Origin: an uncultured Brevinema sp.
GTDB lineage: Bacteria; Spirochaetota; Brevinematia; Brevinematales; Brevinemataceae
Reading direction: 5' to 3'
DNA length: 16,990 nucleotides
NCBI GenBank assembly: GCA_947036575.1
Contig: CAMQSH010000023.1
Coordinates: 1-16,990, forward strand
Every line of letters begins with the position of its first letter. Within the stretch, counting starts at the first letter, position 1. The notes under the pieces were generated by a model that saw only the letters and a list, made by a program, of their open reading frames with translations, was not told the origin of the DNA and made no database searches. Shown piece after piece: positions 6,575 to 13,896 of the stretch. Both the position numbers and the translations under genes were made by a program.

Positions 6575-8482
6575 ATGATTTCTTCATTTTTAGGATTGGA
6601 GATGGGTAAGGGTGCAATGCAAACCACCCAAAAAGGTCTTCAAACAGTTAGTCACAACTTGTCTAATCTCAATACAAAAGGATATTCTAGACAACGTGTC
6701 ACACAAACAACAATGCCAGCATTGTTTCCATCAGGTATTAACAAACCAAGTATTCCTGGACAATTAGGTACAGGGGTAGCAGTAGAAGATATAGCAAGAA
6801 TCAGAGATGTTTATCTTGATGATAGAATCATTTCCGAAAAAGGTGGGCTTGGATTTTGGGAACAAAAAAAAGCAATGCTTCATCAAATGGAAACAATTTT
6901 TAATGAGCCTGGTAATGCTAATATTAGAACAGATTTAGAATCTTTTTGGGATTCTTGGCAAACAGTATCAGAAAATCCTACTGATGATGCATCACGTATT
7001 CATTTGTTAGAACGTACAAAAACTCTTAATGAAAGTTTTAGAGCACAACATTACACACTAAAAGATATGCAAACACAAGCGAATGTCCTTGTAGAACAAA
7101 AAATTAATAGAGTTAATAGTATTGCAGATACTATTGCTACTCTTAATAAACAAATTCAAAAACAAGAATTAGCAGGTGATAATCCTAATGATTTATATGA
7201 TAAAAGAGATTTACTGATTGATGAGCTTTCAAAAACTGCTGATATTCGTCTAGAAAGAAATAATGCAAAAGAATTTATTATCTATGTTGGTGCTGAAAAA
7301 TTAGTACAAGGAGAACATGCGACTATTATTGAAGCTTATGAAGATCCTAACAACAAAGGCATGGTCATGCCTAGATGGCAACAAACAGGTCAAGAAGTAG
7401 TTCTTGGTAAAGGTGAGATTTCAGGATTAATGGAAGTACGAGATAAAGATTTAGGGGAAATGTTAACACGCTTAGATGAGCTTTCTATTAGTGTTGTAGA
7501 CTCTGTGAATGCAGTACATAAAGAGGGCTTTGGTCTTAATGGTGAAACTGACACTTTATTTTTTAGAGAATTATCCTTAGCTAAAAATGCTGAAGGAACT
7601 ATAGACTTTAATGAAGATGGTGTTTTAGATAGTACAGCTTTGTATAGAATTACAGGTTTTGAAAAAATCACAAAAGATGATGTTATTGGTTCTGATGGCA
7701 CAATAAATTTCGGTGCTATTAGAGAGAATGGTCCTGATGTTACGGTCAATTATACCTCTAGTGAAACTGTAGAAGTAGTTCTCGAAAAGATTAATAGATC
7801 TGGTGCTGAAGTAACAGCATTCTTAGATCATATGGGTCGATTGACTCTAAAGGCTCAAGCAACAGAACACCAAAATGTTCCTCAATTTGCTCTTAGGCAT
7901 ATAGAAGATTCTGGTGGATTCTTAACAGGTATCGCTGGAATATTAGCAGAATCTGGACAAGATGGAGCTTTTGATTGGCAAAATGCTACAGCATTAGAAA
8001 CATTAAATACGCCAAGAGAGTTGATTTCTCTTACTCCAGAAAATAATATAGCAAGTTGGATTAATCTTGATACTGCTGTTGCAGATAGGCCTGAAGGTAT
8101 TGCGGTAGCTCAGGGCTATGATAGTACAGGTAATGGAAATCCTGACATACCAACAGGCTTTAATGATAATAGAAACGCTCTTGCAATGGCAAATTTACGC
8201 TTTGGTAATCTTATGACAGGACGAGCGTCTACTTTTGATGATTATTTTCAACAAACAATCGCCAAAGCAGGCACTCTATCAGAACAGGCAATTCGTTCTT
8301 TTGACAAAACAGATGCGGTTGCTAGCTCATTAGATGGTCTTAGAAGTAAGATCTCAGGCGTTAGTGTTGATGAAGAAATGACAAAAATGATTACTTTGCA
8401 ACACGCTTATAATGCAGCTGCACGATTGGTTTCAACAACAGATAGATTGCTAGATGTAATCATCAATAGAATGGGTGTATAA
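6575..8482 (+). CDS. flgK: Flagellar hook-associated protein 1 FlgK
   Basis: FlgK forms the first ring of the hook-filament junction. Its N-terminus (MISSFLGLEMGKGAMQTTQ, then VSHNLSNLNTKGYSRQRV) and C-terminus (SGVSVDEEMTKMITLQHAY, then STTDRLLDVIINRM) are the conserved D0/D1 coiled-coil ends of the family. The length of 635 residues includes a variable middle region. That middle contains two loops that look like calcium-binding D-x-[DN]-x-[DN]-G motifs: DFNEDGVLD at 344-352 and DSTGNGNPD at 516-524. The neighbours are its chaperone gene upstream and flgL 34 bases downstream. The protein is exported without a cleaved signal peptide; in a spirochaete the filament would lie in the periplasm. 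Confidence 0.97.
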   Translation: MISSFLGLEMGKGAMQTTQKGLQTVSHNLSNLNTKGYSRQRVTQTTMPALFPSGINKPSIPGQLGTGVAVEDIARIRDVYLDDRIISEKGGLGFWEQKKAMLHQMETIFNEPGNANIRTDLESFWDSWQTVSENPTDDASRIHLLERTKTLNESFRAQHYTLKDMQTQANVLVEQKINRVNSIADTIATLNKQIQKQELAGDNPNDLYDKRDLLIDELSKTADIRLERNNAKEFIIYVGAEKLVQGEHATIIEAYEDPNNKGMVMPRWQQTGQEVVLGKGEISGLMEVRDKDLGEMLTRLDELSISVVDSVNAVHKEGFGLNGETDTLFFRELSLAKNAEGTIDFNEDGVLDSTALYRITGFEKITKDDVIGSDGTINFGAIRENGPDVTVNYTSSETVEVVLEKINRSGAEVTAFLDHMGRLTLKAQATEHQNVPQFALRHIEDSGGFLTGIAGILAESGQDGAFDWQNATALETLNTPRELISLTPENNIASWINLDTAVADRPEGIAVAQGYDSTGNGNPDIPTGFNDNRNALAMANLRFGNLMTGRASTFDDYFQQTIAKAGTLSEQAIRSFDKTDAVASSLDGLRSKISGVSVDEEMTKMITLQHAYNAAARLVSTTDRLLDVIINRMGV

Positions 8483-8516
8483 TTCTAAAATTAATTTAAA
8501 TTAAAGAGGTGCTATT

Positions 8517-9770
8517 ATGTTAGGTCGAGTTACTCCTGGATATATGCAAAGTGATTTCTTAAAAAATATAGAAACTAAAAATGAAAGTTTTCAAAAAGTG
8601 CAAAAACAGCTATCTTCTGGAAATAAAATTAATTTACCAAGTGATGATCCTGCTAATACTATTAACTATATGAAGTGGGAAAGTAAGACACAAGATTTGA
8701 ATAAATTCAATCAAGTAATAGGTTCTTATAAAGACAAAATGAATGTTATTGATGGACATTTGGATGCTATAGGTAGTGGATTGCATAGAGCTAGAGAGTT
8801 AGTGGTTCAAGCTGCCAATGGTGTTTACACCAAAGATGAAAGGGCTGCTATCGCTGTAGAAATAGATCAGATTGTACGACAATTGGTATCTGATGCCAAT
8901 ACAGAATACAAAGGCACCTCTATTTTTGGTGGTACTTCTGCTCGTACACAACCTTATCGTATCTCAGAAAATCTTGATGAAACCACTAATGCTACCCTTG
9001 TTTCTGGAGTAGAGTATTTTGGGAATGCTCAAGAGCAGGTGATGGATATAGGTAAAAATGATAGGATAGTGGCTGTTTTGCCAGGATCTGCAATCTTTGA
9101 AACTGATAGTACAACCTTACAGGGTGGTGTAGATGCGACAGGTTATGTAGTCTCTCAAGATTCTGCTATTATGATAGAAGGTGTTGAGATTCCTATTATG
9201 ACAGGGGATAATATAGAAGCCGTAGCACAAAAAATAAATGATAGACAATTATCTGTAAAAGCAACAATAGAAACAAATGCTGATGGTGAATCTCATTTTA
9301 GGCTTACTAGTATTTCAGCACGTCAGCCTTGGTTACAAGATCTTGCAGGAAGTACCGTGCTCCAAGATTTGGGTATTATAAATAATAGTACAGAAGGTCC
9401 TAGAAATTATTCTACGGAAGCAGTGGTGCAAAAAACTAGTATTTTTAACACTTTACTTACAGTTAAAGATAACCTATTAAATAATGATATTCTTCAATTA
9501 GGTGGAGAAGATCTAGGTAAAATAGATCAAAGTTTAAATAATCTTGTTCGTTATCGTACGTATACAGGAGCAGTAACAGAAAGATTGGAAAAAACATTTG
9601 CTAGAAATGAAACAGAAGCAATGTATTTAAAAAATTCATCTTCAGCTGCTGTAGGTGTTAACTATACAAAAAGTATTACGGAGTTAAAAATGGCAGAATT
9701 TGCCCATCAAGTAGCTCTTAATATTGGTGCTAAATTAATGCCAACAACTTTAATGGATTTTTTAAGATAA
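8517..9770 (+). CDS. flgL: Flagellar hook-associated protein 3 FlgL
   Basis: The second junction protein, between FlgK and the flagellin filament. The N-terminal flagellin-like domain has the family pattern (FQKVQKQLSSGNKINLPSDD at residues about 25-44, then RARELVVQAANG and DANTEYKGTSIFGG). The C-terminal helix (TERLEKTFARNETEAMYLKN, ending near TTLMDFLR) supplies the pairing coiled coil. The 417-residue length is normal for spirochaetes, where the middle domain is larger than in E. coli. AGAGG precedes the ATG. It is probably the last gene under the flgN promoter, as fliW has its own. Confidence 0.95.
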   Translation: MLGRVTPGYMQSDFLKNIETKNESFQKVQKQLSSGNKINLPSDDPANTINYMKWESKTQDLNKFNQVIGSYKDKMNVIDGHLDAIGSGLHRARELVVQAANGVYTKDERAAIAVEIDQIVRQLVSDANTEYKGTSIFGGTSARTQPYRISENLDETTNATLVSGVEYFGNAQEQVMDIGKNDRIVAVLPGSAIFETDSTTLQGGVDATGYVVSQDSAIMIEGVEIPIMTGDNIEAVAQKINDRQLSVKATIETNADGESHFRLTSISARQPWLQDLAGSTVLQDLGIINNSTEGPRNYSTEAVVQKTSIFNTLLTVKDNLLNNDILQLGGEDLGKIDQSLNNLVRYRTYTGAVTERLEKTFARNETEAMYLKNSSSAAVGVNYTKSITELKMAEFAHQVALNIGAKLMPTTLMDFLR

Positions 9771-9797
9771 AGTTTTATATAAAGTTGTAAAAACAAA

Positions 9798-9813
9798 ATT
9801 GCAACAATGCAAT
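9798..9813 (+). repeat. Small inverted repeat beside the fliW promoter
   Basis: ATTGCA (9798-9803) and TGCAAT (9808-9813) with a 4-base spacer, ending 3 bases before the -35 of the fliW promoter. The position would suit a regulator binding site, but it is short. Confidence 0.3.
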
Positions 9814-9816
9814 AGA

Positions 9817-9845
9817 TTGAAATAAAATAAAAAGTATATTATACT
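9817..9845 (+). promoter_or_regulatory. Sigma-70-type promoter of fliW-csrA
   Basis: TTGAAA (9817-9822), 17 bases, TATACT (9840-9845), 24 bases before the fliW start. It gives fliW and csrA a housekeeping promoter separate from the flgN-flgK-flgL transcript. Confidence 0.7.
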
Positions 9846-9869
9846 AAAAAATAACTGGAGGATTTAACT

Positions 9870-10349
9870 ATGACAATAGTTAAAACTAAAGAATATGGTG
9901 ATATTCAAGTTTCAGATGAGAATAAGATTGTTTTTAAAAAACCTATTTTTGGGTTTGAACACTTAAAAGAGTATTATTTGATCCTCTTAGAGGAACCAGA
10001 GCAATTTTCTTTATTACAAAGTAAAGATGATGAGAATATTTCATTTATGTTGACACAACCTAGAATATTTGTATCTGATTATATTTTGGATATCGATGAT
10101 ACTGATGCAGAATTATTAGAAATAGAAGATCATAAAGACATTATTGATTATGCTATTGTAACGATTCCTGAACAAATAGAAGATGTCACGATGAACATTC
10201 TTGGTCCTATAGTAATAAATAATAAAAATAATTTTGCAGTGCAAAGCATTTCAAACACCCCTCATTATAGTACTAAATGCAGATTGTTTCAAAAAGAGAC
10301 AATTGTTGATAATACAGCTAATACAACAGTGACCATAGAGACTCTATAA
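9870..10349 (+). CDS. fliW: Flagellar assembly factor FliW
   Basis: FliW binds flagellin in the cytoplasm and, when free, binds CsrA and stops it repressing flagellin translation. The 159-residue protein has the family pattern: KTKEYGDIQV at the start, KPIFGFEHLKEYYLI, FSLLQSKDDENISFMLTQP, then the DYAIVTIPEQIEDVTMNILGPIVIN stretch in two parts, and VQSIS near the end. A GGAGG site precedes the ATG. csrA follows by 40 bases, the usual pairing in spirochaetes and Firmicutes. Confidence 0.95.
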   Translation: MTIVKTKEYGDIQVSDENKIVFKKPIFGFEHLKEYYLILLEEPEQFSLLQSKDDENISFMLTQPRIFVSDYILDIDDTDAELLEIEDHKDIIDYAIVTIPEQIEDVTMNILGPIVINNKNNFAVQSISNTPHYSTKCRLFQKETIVDNTANTTVTIETL

Positions 10350-10389
10350 TATAAAATATTAGATTGTCTGGGGATTTCAAGGAGGAAAA

Positions 10390-10623
10390 GTGCTTGTTTT
10401 ATCTCGAAAGGAAAATGAATCTATAATCATTAACAATGAAATAGAAATCAAGATAGTCCACATTAAACCAGATCAAGTAAAAATAGGGATTATAGCCCCA
10501 AAAGAAGTGCGTATTTTTAGACAGGAAATATTCCAAGAAATCATGAAAGAAAACCAAGAAGCCCAAAACAAATCATCCTTGACTGAGTTAAAGGGACTTA
10601 TGAAAAAAATAAATAAAAAATAA
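10390..10623 (+). CDS. csrA: Translational regulator CsrA
   Basis: A small RNA-binding dimer that blocks ribosome access at GGA sites in mRNA leaders, best known for flagellin in Bacillus. MLVLSRKENESIII at the N-terminus and the key Arg44 in VRIFRQEIF are conserved. The 77-residue form has the longer C-terminal tail found with FliW-dependent CsrA. The start is GTG with AAGGAGG a few bases upstream. The leader holds three GGA triplets (GGGGA and AAGGAGGA within 10370-10386), so self-control is possible. Confidence 0.96.
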   Translation: MLVLSRKENESIIINNEIEIKIVHIKPDQVKIGIIAPKEVRIFRQEIFQEIMKENQEAQNKSSLTELKGLMKKINKK

Positions 10624-10673
10624 ATACTTAATATCTTAGAAATTTATTATATTAAAAATGAGAGGATAAAAAT

Positions 10674-10973
10674 ATGAGAAAAATATTGTTATTAAGTTCT
10701 GTGTTATTAATTACTTTAATCTCTAATTGTGGTGGTGGACCAGATCTCAGAAATACTATATTAGCAGCAGAGGCTATGGAAAGAGCTCGAGTAGCAGAAG
10801 CTCCTATATATGCTCCTGAAGAATACAAAATAGCTAAAGATTTATTTGATAAAATGAATGATGAATTGGATAACGAGCAATATGAAGATGCTAATAATAC
10901 TGCATTGTTAGTTATAGATGCTGCTAATAGGGCGATTCAAGCTGCTCGCTTAGCAAAAAGCACAGAAAAATAA
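10674..10973 (+). CDS. Small lipoprotein, single-module paralogue of the next gene
   Basis: A 99-residue lipoprotein. The signal peptide ends in a lipobox LISNC with the lipidated Cys at 19. The mature part is one helical module with many Ala, Glu and Arg residues (AMERARVAEA, IYAPEEYKIA, VIDAANRA) like the DUF4398-type domain. By eye about half its residues match residues 25-97 of the next lipoprotein, so the two arose by duplication. It follows csrA by 50 bases with no terminator between, so it may be co-transcribed with the motility genes. Function unknown; a structural role in the envelope is a guess. Confidence 0.82.
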   Translation: MRKILLLSSVLLITLISNCGGGPDLRNTILAAEAMERARVAEAPIYAPEEYKIAKDLFDKMNDELDNEQYEDANNTALLVIDAANRAIQAARLAKSTEK

Positions 10974-10997
10974 AATTAAAATATAAGGAGAGGGCTA

Positions 10998-12536
10998 ATG
11001 AGAAGTTTAAAAATTCTATCTATATTGGTTTTAGTTTCGCTAATATCATGTGGTAAACAGGAAGATGTTAAAGCAACAGACATGGCTGTTCAAGCAATGG
11101 AAAGAGCTAGAGCTGCTGAGGCAGATATCTATGCTCCTCAAGAATACAATATAGCTGATAATCTATTTCAACAAATGCAAGAAGCTATGGCTGCTGGTGA
11201 TTTGACAAAAGCTAATGAATTAGCATCATCAGTTATTGATGCAGCGAATAGAGCTACAGAAATTGCTCGACAAAATAAAGCAACTACATTAATTGCACAA
11301 TTAAAAAGAACGCTAGACACAGCACAAAAATTAGGTGTTGATCAAGAAAATCCTGATATCTATACTCAAGCAGTACAATTTCTTATTGATGCAGAAGGTT
11401 TTTATGCTATACCAGATTATGAAAAAGCTACAGAAGCAGCACAGAGTGGACTTGATCTTTTAGAGCCTTTAGTAGGTGGAGCGGAAGCGTTGGCTTTAGC
11501 CAATCTTAATAGAGCAAGAGACTTACTAGATAGAGCATACAGATCTACAGATCTTACTCAAACAGAAACACAATTAACAGAAGCTTCTAATATTATAGAA
11601 CAAGCTGCTCGTGAATACCAAGATAAAGACTATGGTAGTAGTTTAAATTCTTCTCAAACAGCAATAGATATGTTAGAAAGTTTAATCGCTGAATTTCCAG
11701 GAGATGGTGCTATCTCTATTGAAATCAATGATGATGAAAATCTACAGCTCCAAGCCTATGATCTTATTCGTCGTTTAGGTGCTGCTATTGAATTTATTAA
11801 AACAAATAACTATACACAAGATGTATATACAGATTCTTCTAGAAAATCAATGCTTCTAACTCCTTTAACTCCTGCAAATAAAATTGATGAAAAATCACTT
11901 ACTAATAGTACAGATACTAATGGTAATGATTTAGTAGAAGAAGATATTGAAATTTTCTTATATGAAGATGGTACAGTTGAAGAAATCGATACTATCTTAT
12001 ATGAAGATGGCACTGTTGAACAAATTGATACAACTTTATACGAAGATGGTACACTTGAATATGAAGATACTACATATGAATATGAAGAAGTAGAAATAGT
12101 AGTAGAGGATGATGGGCTTGCTTATCTACCATTACAGCTTAAAGCACAACAGCAAACAGAAGAAACTATAGAAATGAGAAATGTAGAACCAGTGGATACT
12201 ACCTTAAATGATACAGGTGTTATTACAGTGCAGATGATAGAAGATTTTTATAATTCTTCACAAGAATACTATAACGAAGGTAATTATCTAAATGCTATTG
12301 ATCAAGCAAGAGAAGGGCTAAGACTATCTGAGCTTTATTTAGCAGGTCAAATCCTTACTACTCATAAAGTTATTCGTCGTGATACCTTATGGGATATTTC
12401 AAAGAAATATTATAAAACACCGTGGTTATGGCCTAATATTTGGAGAGCTAATAAATTAGAAATTAAAGATCCTGATCTTATTTATCCAGGTCAAGAATTT
12501 AAAATCCCACCTGCTTCAACAAATAATCCTAAATAA
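10998..12536 (+). CDS. Lipoprotein with helical repeats, acidic repeat and C-terminal LysM domain
   Basis: A 512-residue predicted lipoprotein (lipobox LISC, Cys18). Residues about 25-97 repeat the module of the previous gene. Residues about 100-240 form Ala-rich TPR-like helices, with another such segment near 410-450. Residues 321-359 hold three 13-residue acidic repeats (LYEDGTVE-type). The C-terminal 456-504 is a LysM domain (VIRRDTLWDISKKYY, then DLIYPGQEFKIP), which binds peptidoglycan. Lipid at one end and LysM at the other suggest a tether between a membrane and the cell wall. Borrelia BB0323 also ends in a LysM domain, but I cannot claim orthology. An AAGGAGAGG site precedes the ATG and a strong terminator follows. 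Confidence 0.88.
   Translation: MRSLKILSILVLVSLISCGKQEDVKATDMAVQAMERARAAEADIYAPQEYNIADNLFQQMQEAMAAGDLTKANELASSVIDAANRATEIARQNKATTLIAQLKRTLDTAQKLGVDQENPDIYTQAVQFLIDAEGFYAIPDYEKATEAAQSGLDLLEPLVGGAEALALANLNRARDLLDRAYRSTDLTQTETQLTEASNIIEQAAREYQDKDYGSSLNSSQTAIDMLESLIAEFPGDGAISIEINDDENLQLQAYDLIRRLGAAIEFIKTNNYTQDVYTDSSRKSMLLTPLTPANKIDEKSLTNSTDTNGNDLVEEDIEIFLYEDGTVEEIDTILYEDGTVEQIDTTLYEDGTLEYEDTTYEYEEVEIVVEDDGLAYLPLQLKAQQQTEETIEMRNVEPVDTTLNDTGVITVQMIEDFYNSSQEYYNEGNYLNAIDQAREGLRLSELYLAGQILTTHKVIRRDTLWDISKKYYKTPWLWPNIWRANKLEIKDPDLIYPGQEFKIPPASTNNPK
11958..12074 (+). repeat. Three tandem 39-bp repeats inside the LysM lipoprotein gene
   Basis: Units 11958-11996, 11997-12035 and 12036-12074 each encode 13 residues beginning LYEDGT (LYEDGTVEEIDTI, LYEDGTVEQIDTT, LYEDGTLEYEDTT). 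A further acidic YEYEEVE stretch follows. In-frame repeats of this kind can change in copy number. Confidence 0.9.
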
Positions 12537-12552
12537 AATTATTATTAAAAAT

Positions 12553-12580
12553 AAAAACCACCTCATATGAGGTGGTTTTT
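12553..12580 (+). terminator. Terminator of the csrA-lipoprotein block
   Basis: A 28-base perfect palindrome with core CCACCTCATATGAGGTGG and A5/T5 ends, 17 bases after the lipoprotein stop codon. Confidence 0.9.
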
Positions 12581-12620
12581 ATTATGTAGTAAAGTATAAT
12601 AGAAAGTTATTATAGACAAT

Positions 12621-12660
12621 AAAAAACCTTGCTAAATATAATCGTTTAGCAAGGTTTTTT
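12621..12660 (-). terminator. Terminator of the minus-strand OMP gene
   Basis: A 16-bp perfect stem (12621-12636 with 12645-12660), core CCTTGCTAAA/TTTAGCAAGG, an 8-base loop and A6/T6 ends. It lies 20 bases beyond the stop of the convergent gene and can also act on the plus strand, giving two terminators in a row. Confidence 0.88.
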
Positions 12661-12679
12661 TATTATTGATTAAAAATTA

Positions 12680-13315
12680 TTAAAAGGTTATAAGAGATCC
12701 AACAGTAAAGATAATACCACTTGAACTAGGTTGTTTAGAAGAAAGATATTTAGCACCAATATTATATTTTAGACCGACTCTAAATCCTACCCCTATATAA
12801 GGGTTAATTTTGTATACAGTATTGAGTCCAAATCCTACTCCATAGTAAACAGCTGTTTCTGTATAACCAGTTTCACTATTTAAGAAATAAGGAGTGACAT
12901 ATCCAAAAACATCCATCCCTACATCCCAACCAGATTTTTTATGAGCTGCATTGAGAAAGCGATAACCGATTCCCCCAGCAAGATCCATTCCCCAGCCAAG
13001 TTGACCAGCTTTATTACCTGTTGCTGCTCCTGGAGGATCTGATGTACGACTTGCTGCTGAAGCTCCACCTTGTTGATCATCTGCTATAGGATCTGCTTTA
13101 ACCTCTCTGGTAAAGATAATATGACCAAGCATATTATAATAAAAATATACTCGTGTTGGTGTATTCCCAACAATACCAAAAGTCAGAGCATCTGCTGCAG
13201 TATCAATAGGTAATGCTGGACTAATGAAATTCTCCCATCCCACATATACTCCTGTAAAAGAATGAGTATTGTTGATGGAAAGGAGCATAAAACCTAATAT
13301 AAATAAACGTTTCAT
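12680..13315 (-). CDS. Outer-membrane beta-barrel-like protein
   Basis: A secreted protein of unknown function. I chose the ATG at 13313-13315 (211 residues) because AAAGGA lies just upstream and it places the signal peptide (MKRLFILGFMLLSINNTHS) at the N-terminus; an ATG 9 codons further upstream is less likely. Gly- and aromatic-rich strands (DLAGGIGYRF, GVGFGLN, GVGFRVGLKYNIG) and a final Phe (VGSLITF) fit an outer-membrane barrel. A low-complexity Gln/Gly/Ala/Ser stretch near residues 75-100 may be a surface loop. It shows no clear similarity to the two OMP paralogues at 3035-4432 beyond the general pattern. Confidence 0.78.
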   Translation of the reverse strand: MKRLFILGFMLLSINNTHSFTGVYVGWENFISPALPIDTAADALTFGIVGNTPTRVYFYYNMLGHIIFTREVKADPIADDQQGGASAASRTSDPPGAATGNKAGQLGWGMDLAGGIGYRFLNAAHKKSGWDVGMDVFGYVTPYFLNSETGYTETAVYYGVGFGLNTVYKINPYIGVGFRVGLKYNIGAKYLSSKQPSSSGIIFTVGSLITF

Positions 13316-13395
13316 GATTTTTCCTTTATAAAATTTACCCAAAGAAAAATAAATAAGGGTATTACTAAAATAATAAATGTATTATATACTCTATA

Positions 13396-13424
13396 AGAAT
13401 ACAAGATTATGACGATAAAATCAA
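13396..13424 (-). promoter_or_regulatory. Possible promoter of the minus-strand OMP gene
   Basis: On the minus strand TTGATT (13419-13424), 17 bases, TATTCT (13396-13401). A better -10 (TATAAT, near 13380-13385) has no -35 at a suitable distance. Confidence 0.35.
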
Positions 13425-13460
13425 GATATATTCAAAATAAAAATATTTTTATTTTATAGT

Positions 13461-13489
13461 TTGCAATAATATATAGTTTGTAGTATAAT
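13461..13489 (+). promoter_or_regulatory. Promoter of the V-type ATPase operon
   Basis: TTGCAA (13461-13466), a 17-base spacer and TATAAT (13484-13489). The leader to the first gene is about 75 bases. The rest of the gap from 13316 holds AT-rich sequence with no other gene seen. Confidence 0.7.
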
Positions 13490-13572
13490 TTATATAGTGA
13501 ATAATATCTATTATATGATATGGAGAACAATGTTTAATAGTGAATAAAATTTAAATAAATCGGAGGGATTTA

Positions 13573-13896
13573 ATGAACACACAAAAAATCCAAGTGATTC
13601 GTCAGGCAGAACAATCGGCAAAAGATCTTATTATCTCGACAGAAGAATTGGTAAACTCCAAAATTAGAGAAGCTGGAAACGAAGCTTCTTTAATAGAAGA
13701 AAACACCAAAAAATCTGCTCGTGAGAACGAAGTAAAAATTTTATCTGAATATCAGATAAAAGGTGAGAGTCAAGCTAAGACTATTTTGTCTGAATTGTCT
13801 AGAGAAATTTCTAACATAGATCATTCTGCAGATAGTTCAGAAGTTAATGCTATTGCTTTATTAACAGAACAAATGAAGGTCGCTTATGGCAATTAG
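13573..13896 (+). CDS. V/A-type ATPase peripheral stalk subunit G/H-like protein
   Basis: A 107-residue charged helical protein with coiled-coil character, rich in Glu, Lys and Ala (IRQAEQSAKDLIISTEE, then SARENEVKILSEYQIKGESQ). This is the look of the G/H (NtpF/AhaH) stalk subunit, which pairs with subunit E to hold the catalytic head. Position supports it: it is the first gene before subunit I, as ntpF is in Enterococcus. Its end overlaps the next start by 11 bases, so the two are probably translationally coupled. It has a CGGAGGG site. Sequence alone would not prove the call, as coiled coils look alike. Confidence 0.68.
   Translation: MNTQKIQVIRQAEQSAKDLIISTEELVNSKIREAGNEASLIEENTKKSARENEVKILSEYQIKGESQAKTILSELSREISNIDHSADSSEVNAIALLTEQMKVAYGN

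Noticed and set aside
7390..7749. Minus-strand open frame of 119 codons
   Set aside because: It lies wholly inside flgK, which is strongly supported, and has no family pattern.
9779..9806. Possible third sigma-28 promoter before fliW (TAAAGTTG then 11 bases)
   Set aside because: The -35 block fits, but the base block after 11 bases (TTGCAACA) does not resemble the -10, and a good sigma-70 promoter lies just downstream.
13316..13572. Small RNA or tRNA gene in the gap before the ATPase operon
   Set aside because: No cloverleaf, no GC-rich stem and no terminator seen; only promoters are supported.
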